Assembly (NCBI GenBank): GCA_028284325.1
Contig: JANQRX010000005.1
Coordinates: 186,001-250,000 of the forward strand
Reading direction: 5' to 3'
Length of the DNA: 64,000 bases
Source: Bauldia sp.
GTDB taxonomy: Bacteria; Pseudomonadota; Alphaproteobacteria; Rhizobiales; Kaistiaceae
The translations under genes and the position numbers were made by a program. Position 1 is the stretch's first letter. Each line of letters begins with the position of its first letter. The notes under the pieces are model-generated. The model saw only the letters and a program-made list of their open reading frames with translations, was not told where the DNA came from and did no database searches. Shown here piece by piece: positions 26,728 to 34,909 of this stretch.

Positions 26728-27129
26728 ATGGACGTCCAGATCACCTCGTACGTCGACGCAAGCACCAAGAAATGGCTCCGCGCCTACGCCTTGAAGTGCG
26801 GGCTGAAAGCTTCGGAGGTTGTCAAACTGCTTGTCGTCCGCGAGCGTAAAGGTAAGTGGCTCGCATCGACTAAGAAGCAGAGGGATGTTGCTGAGTCGGC
26901 GCCGACAACGCGAAGGAGATCAACCCGGCATTCCGGAGTTCGACCACAAGCTGTTGGATACGTCGATCCGCGGGATCGGGAATGGCTCGACCGCTACGCG
27001 AAGAAGCTATCGCTCAATCGATCGGACGCTGTTCGACTTCTCCTTGAGAGGGAGCGGCGAGTGAAGTGGCTTCTTTGGTCGCTTGCCGTGCCGGATACTG
27101 ATCGTGGAGCGCCAAAGAAGCTTGGCTAG
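26728..27129 (+). CDS. Tandem ribbon-helix-helix-like protein
   Basis: The 133-residue product holds two similar units, ITSYVDASTKKWLRAYALKC with LKASEVVKLLVVRER, and AVGYVDPRDREWLDRYAKKL with LNRSDAVRLLLERER. Each looks like a CopG/Arc-type ribbon-helix-helix (a short strand then two helices). RHH proteins normally dimerise, so a fused pair could bind DNA as a single chain. The linker is basic (TTRRRSTRH). It is transcribed away from the nuclease-kinase-PurZ operon, sharing its upstream region, so it may regulate that operon. No family name can be given with confidence. Confidence 0.65.
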   Translation: MDVQITSYVDASTKKWLRAYALKCGLKASEVVKLLVVRERKGKWLASTKKQRDVAESAPTTRRRSTRHSGVRPQAVGYVDPRDREWLDRYAKKLSLNRSDAVRLLLERERRVKWLLWSLAVPDTDRGAPKKLG

Positions 27130-27298
27130 AGCGAGCCGTTCCTCGAAGGCAATTCCCCTGTCACGCGATCGCTACTGGCTCTGGTTGCGCATCCGCAGCT
27201 AGAGCCAGGCGCGTTTTCGTCACTGAGCATCCGCGGAGGCTGTGCCCGCTCCCGGTGTCGCTACCGCTACTGCATTATAGATTCGGGGTAGGGCGGCC

Positions 27299-27772
27299 TC
27301 ACGGTGGAATGCGCTCACCGTATCTGGCGATCAGCTTGGCCCCATCGTGTCTGACGTGTTTCCATCCGTTTGACGGAGGTGTGCGGTCGCTCTGGCCAAG
27401 CCAGGTGAGTGCGTACTGCGATGGAAACCGGTAGCCGCCGGTCGATCTGCGGCCTCGCAGCGTTACATCCACGAAGCCCAGCGCCTCGGCCACATCGATG
27501 GCTTTCCGGATTGAAGCTCGGCGGATTCCGAAGCTAACCAGGTCGTCATATGTGACGACAAGTTCGCCATTCATCGTCCCTGCGTGCGCCATGTGTTCGA
27601 GGATCAATCGATCCACGAGGCGACGCGACGACAACGGCATCGCGGACCATGCTACTGATTCCAACATCGAGCGAGAAAACCAGATCCAGGGTTCGTCCTG
27701 AGGCGGAGCCAGATTTGCGAACCTGTCGCGCCGGCTGCGCCCGTCTCGACTGCGCACAATCACTCTCACCAA
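27299..27772 (-). CDS. Winged-helix-like protein of integrative element
   Basis: The 157-residue product resembles small helix-turn-helix proteins of integrative elements. RRLVDRLILEHMAHAG, then VTYDDLVSFGIRRASIRKAIDVAEALGFV form a winged-helix-like unit, followed by the wing-type GRRSTGGYRFPSQYALTWL. Such genes usually sit next to an AlpA-like gene, as here, where its start overlaps the end of the AlpA-like gene by 7 bases. A role in replication or excision control is inferred from this placement only. The 169 bases between it and the RHH gene contain nothing I can identify. Confidence 0.65.
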   Translation of the reverse strand: MVRVIVRSRDGRSRRDRFANLAPPQDEPWIWFSRSMLESVAWSAMPLSSRRLVDRLILEHMAHAGTMNGELVVTYDDLVSFGIRRASIRKAIDVAEALGFVDVTLRGRRSTGGYRFPSQYALTWLGQSDRTPPSNGWKHVRHDGAKLIARYGERIPP

Positions 27773-27972
27773 AGCCGGTTGTCTGATGTCGACACCCGCT
27801 TTTGCCGGGTCAAATAGGCATCCAGCTCTTCTACGGAGTAGACGACCCGTCTCCCGATCTTCGAAAAGACAGGGCCGGTTGACGAGTTTGTTCGGAGCTT
27901 GTCCAGGAAGCTCTTCGACACGCCGAGATATCTAGCGGCCTCTTTCACGTTGAGTTGCCTGTTGTCAGTCAC
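27766..27972 (-). CDS. AlpA/excisionase-type DNA-binding protein
   Basis: The 68-residue product is a single MerR-like helix-turn-helix of the excisionase/AlpA group: LNVKEAARYLGVSKSFLDKL, then GPVFSKIGRRVVYSVEELDAYL and a basic tail. Small proteins of this type bend DNA for integrase-mediated excision or activate integrase expression. Only one is present on the island, so it is the best candidate for the recombination directionality factor of the integrase at 38485-39801. It is translationally coupled to the winged-helix gene downstream. Confidence 0.82.
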   Translation of the reverse strand: MTDNRQLNVKEAARYLGVSKSFLDKLRTNSSTGPVFSKIGRRVVYSVEELDAYLTRQKRVSTSDNRLW

Positions 27973-28066
27973 GGATTGCTCTCCTCAGTGTTGCTCGCGG
28001 ATGCTGCCGATAATCGCTTGCAACGAAGGGAAGCGCTGGCCAAAACCCGTTGCCAGCCAGAACGGC

Positions 28067-28876
28067 CTAGAGCTTGGCCATGTCGCGCCAGAAAGCGCGG
28101 AGGGCACGCTCGGCTGATAGAGGCTCTCCGATCCACCCAAAGACCATGTGGACGAGGTTGCCAAAGGGTGATCGGGCGCTTCGCCCCGGGTCGGGCGGCT
28201 TGCCCGTCACCTTCTTGAACTCGGCAGCCAACAAGCCGATTAAGACAAGTTGCTGCGGCAACCAACTTGGCCGACCGGCGTGTGCTCTGGATCCTGCCCC
28301 GCGAACGGCCCCCAAGATTCGGGGCTCGAACCGCGGCGCCGACCTTCCGCCCGGTTCGCGTCTTCTTCCCGGGACGACAGTTCCGCCCTGAGCTGTTAGA
28401 GCCATGATGGCGCGGGTGAGTTTGTCGGGGGGCGCCTTCCTGGCCCAGACGCGTATGCCACCAGCTCTCGACCATTGTTCGGCGTGAATTGGTTTGCGAG
28501 CGTTAAGTCGCAGACCGAACGAAGGCTGGTCCAGCGCCGTCAGGATCATCGGGGCCGCGAGATCAAGCTCATCGGCAATCTGGTCGGGGAGGGCTGCTAT
28601 TCTCGCACGCAATTGTCCTATCGGCGGATCGTTTGAAGTGGCAAGGACATACAGTTTTCTGAGCATGTCATGTCTTTGTCGGAAGCTGAGCCGGCGTGAT
28701 TGCTTCTGTCGTGTGTAGAACGCGATCCCTCGTTCCACCGCTCGCGCGAGACGCTCAATGCGGGCTTCCGTAGCCCTCGTGCCGGAGGCCTTTATGCATC
28801 TGCCGATCAGGGCCCTCTCTTCACCGCCCAATATGGCGGGAGCCTGCGCGCGACTCGGGATCAACTCAGCTGTCAT
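28067..28876 (-). CDS. Island protein of unknown function
   Basis: The product (269 residues from ATG 28876) is not recognised. The first half is helical and basic (CIKASGTRATEARIERLARAVERGI, RLSFRQRHDMLRKLYVL shown in parts), with ALDQPSFGLRLNARKPI in the middle. The C-terminal half holds a proline/arginine-rich stretch and LVLIGLLAAEFKKVTGKPP, ending with a helical AERALRAFWRDMAKL. The open frame continues upstream to 29050, but that part runs through three 22-23 bp direct repeats, so the later start is preferred. Its place beside AlpA-like and winged-helix genes suggests a replication or maintenance role. Confidence 0.55.
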   Translation of the reverse strand: MTAELIPSRAQAPAILGGEERALIGRCIKASGTRATEARIERLARAVERGIAFYTRQKQSRRLSFRQRHDMLRKLYVLATSNDPPIGQLRARIAALPDQIADELDLAAPMILTALDQPSFGLRLNARKPIHAEQWSRAGGIRVWARKAPPDKLTRAIMALTAQGGTVVPGRRREPGGRSAPRFEPRILGAVRGAGSRAHAGRPSWLPQQLVLIGLLAAEFKKVTGKPPDPGRSARSPFGNLVHMVFGWIGEPLSAERALRAFWRDMAKL

Positions 28877-28910
28877 CCAGATCCCGAGATCCTCAACAAT
28901 CGCCGATCGC

Positions 28911-28978
28911 GGCGCCGTTTTTTGTTCTGTTAGGTGCCGTTTTCTTTCTGTTATTGGCGCCGTTTTCCTCCTGCATAA
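28911..28978. repeat. Three 22-23 bp direct repeats, iteron- or operator-like
   Basis: The units begin at 28911, 28933 and 28956 and share GGYGCCGTTTT followed by a pyrimidine-rich stretch, CTG and an A/T end. The spacing is two helical turns, so a bound protein would sit on one face of the DNA. They lie 35 bases upstream of the ATG at 28876. Confidence 0.65.
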
Positions 28979-29097
28979 ATGCCGGTGTCGGAATCTGCCG
29001 GGGAACACGTACGGCCAGCATGCTGGTAACACCGAACGTCGTTCGGTCATACTGTTGGCTAGTCAAGGAGGCCGCAGACTCAAGAACTTATTCGGCG

Positions 29098-29430
29098 CTA
29101 CTCAGCCTCGTAACGCAAGATCAAGTCGGCATGATCCGCCGCGAGTCGAAGGCCTTGATCGGATAGCAGCTTGCCGGTCGCCGTGAGCTTTTGCTCGAGC
29201 TTCCGGCGCTTCCGTGAGTCTGCGCCTTCGCCGTCGAAACCTAGGAGTGTGTTCGGCGTCGTATCGAGCGCGTGACAGATCGATACGAAGGTCTGAAAGT
29301 CCGGCTCCCGATCGCCAGTGGCGTAGAATCCATAACGACGAGCGCCAAGCCCCGCGCGCCTTGCGACTTCCGCGTCGGACAGTCCCAACTCATGAGCGCG
29401 CGCGCGAAGATTCGTAGCGAGCAGGTCCAT
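29098..29430 (-). CDS. XRE-family transcriptional regulator
   Basis: The 110-residue product begins with a Cro/CI-type helix-turn-helix: LRARAHELGLSDAEVARRAG, then LGARRYGFYATGDREPDFQT and FVSICHALDTTPNTLLG. The C-terminal part (EGADSRKRRKLEQKLTATGK) is basic and helical, perhaps for dimerisation. A perfect 19-bp palindrome overlaps its start codon, so autorepression is likely. It is divergent from the membrane protein gene at 29527 and probably controls island genes. Confidence 0.88.
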   Translation of the reverse strand: MDLLATNLRARAHELGLSDAEVARRAGLGARRYGFYATGDREPDFQTFVSICHALDTTPNTLLGFDGEGADSRKRRKLEQKLTATGKLLSDQGLRLAADHADLILRYEAE

Positions 29431-29448
29431 GTGAACAAGTTGTTCACA
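29430..29448. promoter_or_regulatory. Palindromic operator at the XRE gene start
   Basis: TGTGAACAA-G-TTGTTCACA is a perfect 9+9 palindrome with one central base and touches the ATG of the XRE gene. It is the right size and place for an XRE dimer site. Confidence 0.7.
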
Positions 29449-29470
29449 CGCTTGAGATCACTGTCGATGT

Positions 29471-29502
29471 ACATTACGATCAATACTCTGCGTTCGTAAT
29501 GT
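29471..29502. promoter_or_regulatory. Inverted repeat in the divergent promoter region
   Basis: ACATTACGA (29471-29479) and TCGTAATGT (29494-29502) are exact inverted repeats separated by 14 bases, 25 bases before the TTG start of the rightward gene. It may be a second regulator site; its sequence differs from the 29430 palindrome. Confidence 0.5.
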
Positions 29503-29526
29503 TCTGTCGACCTTCGAGATGAAGCT

Positions 29527-30039
29527 TTGTCCAGCGCCATAATCATAGGGGCGCTCGCTGGCCTGTTTTCCGCGCTTCTCTACGCCGGGGCCCAACTCAT
29601 GCTCCGCTTCGTCTGGGGTCCGCTGCCAGCCAACACCAAACAGGGCGTCAAGTTGGCGACCCATGTCATACTCACGTTTGCGCTTCCTGCTGGCGCACTG
29701 GCCGCGTTCGCCGCCGGCGACTTGGAGTTGTTTCTGGAGGCGATATGGGTCGTCGTCACCTCAACAGCTGTGTGGGTCGCTCTTCTGTACTATCGTACTA
29801 AGGACTGGCGAGTGGTCGCCGCTGACAGTGTTGAGGGCAACACACCTACTCCACGCCTGGAAGCAACTAGACACAGAAAACCGCCCTCACTCGCGCTTGG
29901 CTTGTGGCGTCATCCGCTGACGATCGCCGCGATCGGCTTGGCAGTCGTCGTAATGGTCTACTTTGTCGTTTCCCCCTACCAGAATTGCCTGAGGACGGAC
30001 TACAACGCCGCCCAGTGTTTTCAGGTGACAAGCTGGTAG
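29527..30039 (+). CDS. Membrane protein of unknown function
   Basis: The 170-residue product has four hydrophobic segments, about residues 4-25, 44-63, 67-88 and 130-150. A soluble loop between the third and fourth contains YYRTKDWRVVAADSVEGN. The C-terminus SPYQNCLRTDYNAAQCFQVT has two cysteines that could pair outside the cytoplasm. No family is recognised. The start is TTG 29527; no later ATG keeps the first helix. It is transcribed away from the XRE gene across an operator-rich 96-base gap, and could be an effector or immunity-type membrane protein, though nothing proves that. Confidence 0.6.
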   Translation: MSSAIIIGALAGLFSALLYAGAQLMLRFVWGPLPANTKQGVKLATHVILTFALPAGALAAFAAGDLELFLEAIWVVVTSTAVWVALLYYRTKDWRVVAADSVEGNTPTPRLEATRHRKPPSLALGLWRHPLTIAAIGLAVVVMVYFVVSPYQNCLRTDYNAAQCFQVTSW

Positions 30040-30213
30040 AAGCGTCTCGCCGTAACGTGTCCGTCAAGCCATAGCTTGAAGTCGACGAGCCAACCTGCAC
30101 CCGGGTGGCGCCTCCGATCCGACTAGGGTCGTTTGCGATCACGTAGTTGGATGCGTTTGACCAGTAGGCTACAACTTTGGGTGGGGCAGTCAGGCGGACG
30201 CTGGGATCAGCGA

Positions 30214-31230
30214 ATGGCGAGCATGTGGATGGTTCGCGCCGAGCGGAACGGGCGCCTATTTGACGACTTCAAAGAAAAGTCGGTTGTTGCAATCGGTTGG
30301 CACGAAATAGGTTCGCTCGACCGGATGAAGTCGCGCCGCGATATCGCCAAGCGCGTTCAGGAGCGGTGGCCCGAATTGTCTTCTCAGTCCGCTGGAATGG
30401 CGGCCGGCCAGATCGACAGGTTTCGCAACCAGATTCAGCAGGGTGATAGGGTTGTTACGTACGATCCGGGCCGCCGCGTCTATTTGATCGGAACCATCGC
30501 CGGGCCATATCGAAGTGCCGATATCGTCAACCCTGAATACCCAAACGTGCTTCCCGTTGAATGGGAGGCTACTGAGGTCAGTCGCGACCTCCTCTCGGTA
30601 GCGTCGAAGAACAGCTTGGGGGCGATTTCGACCTTGTTCCTGGTCCCGAGCCACGCTCAACAGGATCTTGAACGGGCGTTGCGTTCGGGGGAGCCGGCCC
30701 ACATCGACATTGGTCCAGAACCGGAATTTGGCGATGGAAATGGCGATCTCGACGAAGGCACGCTGATCGATGATGTCCAAGCGCGCGCGACCGAATTCAT
30801 CAAGGACCGGATCAATAAACTCGACTGGGCAGAGATGCAGGAACTGGTCGCCGGGCTGCTTCGGGCGATGGGGTACAAGGCGCTTGTCTCCCCGCCAGGC
30901 CCCGATCGCGGGAAAGACATTGTGGCGTCGCCCGATGGGTTCGGTTTCGAGTCACCGCGCATCGTGGTTGAAGTCAAACACCGAGGTGGCGCGATGGGAG
31001 CGAGCGATATACGAAGCTTCCTCGGTGGCCGGCATCCTTCTGACAAGGGCCTCTACGTCAGCACAGGTGGGTTCTCCAAGGATGCGCGTTATGAGTCGGA
31101 TCGCGCGAACATACCGATCCACTTGATGGACCTAGATGCGCTCGTAGAGGCGGTTATCGACAACTACGACGCGCTCGATAACGAGACCCGCCAGTTGCTG
31201 CCGTTGAAGCGGGTCTACTGGCCGATTTGA
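30214..31230 (+). CDS. Mrr-like restriction endonuclease
   Basis: The 338-residue product has an N-terminal domain (residues 1-150) with WMVRAERNGRLFDDFKEKSV and GWHEIGSLD, similar to modified-base or nucleotide recognition modules that precede Mrr nucleases. RFRNQIQQGDRVVTYDPGRR lies within it. The C-terminal Mrr-type PD-(D/E)xK nuclease has LDWAEMQELVAGLLRAMGYK, then GPDRGKDIVASP (Asp) and IVVEVKHR (Glu-x-Lys), and GLYVSTGGFSKDARYE. Type IV Mrr enzymes cut methylated DNA. It ends 16 bases before hsdM and may be part of the same operon. ATG 30214 was chosen because the family motif MWMVRAERNG starts there; ATG 30223 is possible. Confidence 0.82.
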   Translation: MASMWMVRAERNGRLFDDFKEKSVVAIGWHEIGSLDRMKSRRDIAKRVQERWPELSSQSAGMAAGQIDRFRNQIQQGDRVVTYDPGRRVYLIGTIAGPYRSADIVNPEYPNVLPVEWEATEVSRDLLSVASKNSLGAISTLFLVPSHAQQDLERALRSGEPAHIDIGPEPEFGDGNGDLDEGTLIDDVQARATEFIKDRINKLDWAEMQELVAGLLRAMGYKALVSPPGPDRGKDIVASPDGFGFESPRIVVEVKHRGGAMGASDIRSFLGGRHPSDKGLYVSTGGFSKDARYESDRANIPIHLMDLDALVEAVIDNYDALDNETRQLLPLKRVYWPI

Positions 31231-31246
31231 CCGCGAGGAATGTGCT

Positions 31247-32806
31247 GTGATCACCGGCGAACTGCGCGGCAAGATCGATCGCATCTGGGATGCGTTCTGG
31301 TCTGGCGGGATCTCCAACCCGATGGAGGTGATCGAGCAGATCACCTATCTCCTCTACATCCGCGGACTCGACGACGTTCAGATCCGCGAGGAGCACAAGG
31401 CTCAGCGCCTGAAGAGGCCGATCGAGCGCGTCATCTTCCCGGAGGGGAAGGACGAGCGCGGACTTCCCTATGCGAAGATGAGGTGGTCCGCGTTTCACCA
31501 CGATCCGCCGGCCGAGATGTTCAAGATCGTCTCCGAACATGTCTTCCCTTTCATCCGGACGATGGACGGAAACGGTAGCGGTCAGTCGCACATGCAGGGC
31601 GCGCGCTTCACAATTCCGACGCCGGCATTACTCGCCAAGGTCGTCGATCTCCTTGCAGACATCCCGATGGAGGATCGTGACACCAAGGGCGACCTCTACG
31701 AATACATGCTGTCGAAAATCGCGACGGCCGGGCAGAACGGGCAGTTCCGCACCCCTCGTCACATCATCGCGCTGATGGTGGAAATGGCCGCGCCGACTCC
31801 AGAGGACGTGATCTGCGACCCGGCGGCCGGCACCTGCGGCTTTCTGGTCGCCGCCGGTGAGTACCTTCGCAACAACCATCCGGAGATGTTCCGCGACGAT
31901 GCGAAGCGGCAACATTTCCAGGAGGGCCTGTTCCACGGGTTCGACTTCGACGGCACGATGCTGCGCATCGGCGCGATGAACATGCGCCTCCACGGCAACG
32001 ACGGCGCCGACATCCGCTACAAGGACTCGCTATCGGAGGAGCACAGCGGCGACCGCGATGTCTATTCACTGGTGCTTGCCAATCCACCCTTCGCCGGGTC
32101 GCTTGACTACGAGACGACGGCCAAGGACCTGCAGAAAGTCGTCAAGACCAAGAAGACGGAGCTGCTGTTTCTCGCCCTCTTCCTACACCTGCTGAAACCC
32201 GGCGGCCGTGCCGCCGTCATTGTGCCGGACGGTGTGCTGTTCGGATCGTCCAGGGCGCACAAAGCGATCCGCCGTATGCTGGTCGAGGAGCAACGGCTGG
32301 ATGGCATCGTCAAGCTGCCGTCGGGCGTCTTCAAGCCCTACGCGGGTGTGTCGACCGCGATTCTGCTGTTCACCAAGACGAACTCCGGCGGTACCGATCA
32401 GGTGTGGTTCTACGATTGTCGCGCGGACGGCTATTCGCTGGACGACAAGCGAACGCCGCTCTTGGCGTCAGAGAAGCTTGGGCCGACGCCGGGAGCGTGG
32501 TCTGGGTCGACGTTCGTCAACGAGACGCTGGACGACGACGAGCATAAGCAGAACAACCTGCCGGATATCGCTGCGCGTTGGGCTGAGCGCTCGGGCAGCG
32601 AACGCGAACGTGAACGGACCGACCAGAGCTTCTGCGTTCCGAAAGAGGAGATTGCGGCTGCCGACTACGACCTGTCGCTCAACCGCTACAAGGAGATCGC
32701 GCACGAGGAGGTGGACCACCGCCCGCCAAAGGAGATCATCGCGGAACTAAACGCACTCGAGAAGGAGATCAGAGACGGGCTCGACGAGTTGGAGGCGATG
32801 CTTTGA
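31247..32806 (+). CDS. hsdM: Type I restriction-modification methyltransferase subunit
   Basis: The 519-residue product is the N6-adenine methyltransferase subunit of a type I system. The helical N-domain (residues 1-140) starts GELRGKIDRIWDAFWSGG. The S-adenosylmethionine motif I is DPAAGTCGFLVAAGEYL near residue 191 and the catalytic motif IV is ANPPFAGSLD near 280. The C-terminus is helical and acidic, for HsdS contact. GTG 31247 is the start, with GAGGAA upstream. hsdS overlaps its end by four bases (TTGA), giving tight coupling needed for the M2S1 complex. Confidence 0.96.
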   Translation: MITGELRGKIDRIWDAFWSGGISNPMEVIEQITYLLYIRGLDDVQIREEHKAQRLKRPIERVIFPEGKDERGLPYAKMRWSAFHHDPPAEMFKIVSEHVFPFIRTMDGNGSGQSHMQGARFTIPTPALLAKVVDLLADIPMEDRDTKGDLYEYMLSKIATAGQNGQFRTPRHIIALMVEMAAPTPEDVICDPAAGTCGFLVAAGEYLRNNHPEMFRDDAKRQHFQEGLFHGFDFDGTMLRIGAMNMRLHGNDGADIRYKDSLSEEHSGDRDVYSLVLANPPFAGSLDYETTAKDLQKVVKTKKTELLFLALFLHLLKPGGRAAVIVPDGVLFGSSRAHKAIRRMLVEEQRLDGIVKLPSGVFKPYAGVSTAILLFTKTNSGGTDQVWFYDCRADGYSLDDKRTPLLASEKLGPTPGAWSGSTFVNETLDDDEHKQNNLPDIAARWAERSGSERERERTDQSFCVPKEEIAAADYDLSLNRYKEIAHEEVDHRPPKEIIAELNALEKEIRDGLDELEAML

Positions 32807-33972
32807 GCTGGCCAACGGTGGCTCTGGGGGAGGTATTCGATATTGCGCGCGGCGGTTCACCTCGTCCAATTGCAAAGTACATCACGACCGAGTCCGACGG
32901 GCTCAATTGGATTAAGATTGGCGATGCGTCGGTCGGCGGGAAATACATCAGGCAAACCAAGGAAAAGATCCGGCCGGAAGGCCTATCCAAGACGCGATCA
33001 GTACGGCCGGGTGACTTCTTGCTGACGAACTCGATGAGTTTCGGGCGACCGTACATCGTGGACACTCATGGCTGCATCCACGACGGTTGGTTGGTGTTGA
33101 AGCCGCAGCCAGATTTTCCGGTGAATGCCGACTACTTCTACCATTTGCTGAGCTCCGAATCGATTTATCGACGCTTCGCGTCGCGAGCCGGCGGCTCCAC
33201 TGTGAGGAACCTGAACATCGATATTGTTGCCGGCATCGATGTCCCCCTCCCACCACTCGCCGAGCAGCGCCGGATCGCGGCGATCCTGGACAAGGCGGAT
33301 GAGCTTCGCCGCAAGCGTCAGCGCGCGCTACACGTGCTGAACGGGCTGACCCAGTCGATCTTTCTTGAGATGTTTGGAAGTCCCCTGGAAACGAAGACGG
33401 ACGTTCTCGGCGACATAGCGGAATTTAAAAGCGGCGCGACGCCCCCGAGAGGAGCGAGCGTCTATTGGGACGGCGCAATCCCTTGGATTTCGCCCAAAGA
33501 CATGAAGCGACCGTACTTGAGCGATTCACAGGACCATGTGTCCGAGGAGGCCTTTGTTGAGACCAACCTGAAGCGCATTGACCCGAACTCCGTGCTGATC
33601 GTGGTTCGCGGGATGATCCTCGCGCATACCGTCCCGATTGCACTGACCACGAGAGACGTGGCGATCAATCAGGATGTCAAAGCAATACGTTTTGAAGAGG
33701 CGATCGATCCGATGTTCGGACTGTGGAGCCTGAAGGCTCTGGAGCGTTACATCCTTTCCAAGGTCTCATCAGCCGCGCATGGAACCAAGCGCCTCCCAAT
33801 GGAAGAGCTTGAAAGCTTGCCGGTTCTTGTCGCGCCGAAATCGTTGCAACGACAGTTCGCGAGTCTGGTCACAAAGGTGGAGAAGATGGCCGGTTGGGCA
33901 GAGCACTCGCTGACTGCGATGAACCGCACTTTCGGATCGCTTCAGTTCCGCGCGTTCAACGGAGAGCTATGA
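32803..33972 (+). CDS. hsdS: Type I restriction-modification specificity subunit
   Basis: The 389-residue product has two target-recognition domains. The first (about residues 5-160) starts WPTVALGEVFDIARGGSP and ends with PLPPLAEQRRIAAILDKADELRRK, a conserved helical spacer. The second (about 195-360) starts LGDIAEFKSGATPP and ends with a weaker LVAPKSLQRQFASLV spacer. These bind the two halves of the bipartite DNA target. TTG 32803 overlaps the hsdM stop. Both domains look full length. The recognition sequence cannot be read from the protein. Confidence 0.93.
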   Translation: MSWPTVALGEVFDIARGGSPRPIAKYITTESDGLNWIKIGDASVGGKYIRQTKEKIRPEGLSKTRSVRPGDFLLTNSMSFGRPYIVDTHGCIHDGWLVLKPQPDFPVNADYFYHLLSSESIYRRFASRAGGSTVRNLNIDIVAGIDVPLPPLAEQRRIAAILDKADELRRKRQRALHVLNGLTQSIFLEMFGSPLETKTDVLGDIAEFKSGATPPRGASVYWDGAIPWISPKDMKRPYLSDSQDHVSEEAFVETNLKRIDPNSVLIVVRGMILAHTVPIALTTRDVAINQDVKAIRFEEAIDPMFGLWSLKALERYILSKVSSAAHGTKRLPMEELESLPVLVAPKSLQRQFASLVTKVEKMAGWAEHSLTAMNRTFGSLQFRAFNGEL

Positions 33973-34905
33973 ATGCCGTCGCGACTTGCAGCCGTCTGGC
34001 CGAGGACGTGGCGAGAGATTTGGGCTCCGCTTGGCAAGTCCAGTTTCGCGCCTGACGACATGTTCGCTGTGCTTGTTCGGGCAATTGCTCCGCGACCGAT
34101 CGAGCCTTTGGCGCCTGCAGCTCCTCCACCCGAAGCCTACGATGGGGAAGGGATCTTGGTGGATCCGGAGGCGGTTGCGGCAGGCCAGTCGTATCTGAGA
34201 GCGTTCGACGCCTATCGAAGATCTTGGGATCGTTACGAGACCGCGATCTCCGGATCAGGCGCCCGCAGCTATTTCAGAGACACCATCGCTGGCGTGAGTA
34301 CCGAGCGTGCAGCGATCGAAGTTCTTGAACAGGTGTGGGCAGCACTCGGAGATTTGGAGCTGCCTGAACTTCGTGAGCGATACCGCGAACTAGCCGGCGG
34401 CTTCGTCGAGCGGTACAGCCTGCGATACGAAATCCGCGCACCGTTCACGTTTCATGCCACGCTGCCGGGCCTTTTCACGCAGCTTGTCGCAGAAACAAAA
34501 GCGCTCACCGCGAACGACGAGCACCTGGCCGAGCTTTTTGGCGAGTTCGAGGAGGCTCTATCCGACCTTAGACGACACCAAACTCCCGCGCGGATGAAGA
34601 CGTGCTTGCAAAAGCAATTCAACCTGCTTGAGGCTTTTGGGGCCCAATATCCCGGCGTGACCGGTCAGACCCTTGGCGCAATGTGCGATCAGCTCGATTG
34701 GCCTCATGCAACAATCAAAGAAGTTGGCAAGAAACTGTACGGCTTCCGGTCAAATTACCCTGGCTTGGGACATGGGGGCGATCCTGCCGGTGCGCTTCGC
34801 TCCATCCAAATGAGAGACTTCGTAAGCCTCTCGCTGATACTGGCCGCTTTCACTCCATACGTCGCACACGGTCTCGACGCCGATCGCTGTTACTTCGGCG
34901 GTTAG
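33973..34905 (+). CDS. Unknown gene inside the type I restriction operon
   Basis: The 310-residue product is encoded between hsdS and hsdR, directly abutting the hsdS stop. It starts WPRTWREIWAPLGKSSFAP and is rich in helices (ELPELRERYRELAGGFVERY; LAELFGEFEEALSDLRRHQT). The C-terminal part FRSNYPGLGHGGDPAGALRS followed by MRDFVSLSLILAAFTPYV resembles C-terminal helical domains of some abortive-infection proteins, but that is a weak resemblance. No catalytic motif is evident. Its operon position suggests an accessory to restriction or a second defence function. Confidence 0.7.
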   Translation: MPSRLAAVWPRTWREIWAPLGKSSFAPDDMFAVLVRAIAPRPIEPLAPAAPPPEAYDGEGILVDPEAVAAGQSYLRAFDAYRRSWDRYETAISGSGARSYFRDTIAGVSTERAAIEVLEQVWAALGDLELPELRERYRELAGGFVERYSLRYEIRAPFTFHATLPGLFTQLVAETKALTANDEHLAELFGEFEEALSDLRRHQTPARMKTCLQKQFNLLEAFGAQYPGVTGQTLGAMCDQLDWPHATIKEVGKKLYGFRSNYPGLGHGGDPAGALRSIQMRDFVSLSLILAAFTPYVAHGLDADRCYFGG

Positions 34906-34909
34906 TGGG

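Noticed and set aside
28500-29000. Possible CRISPR array from the repeats near 28911-28978.
   Set aside because: Only three 22-23 bp units lie end to end with no unique spacers, so it is an iteron or operator array.
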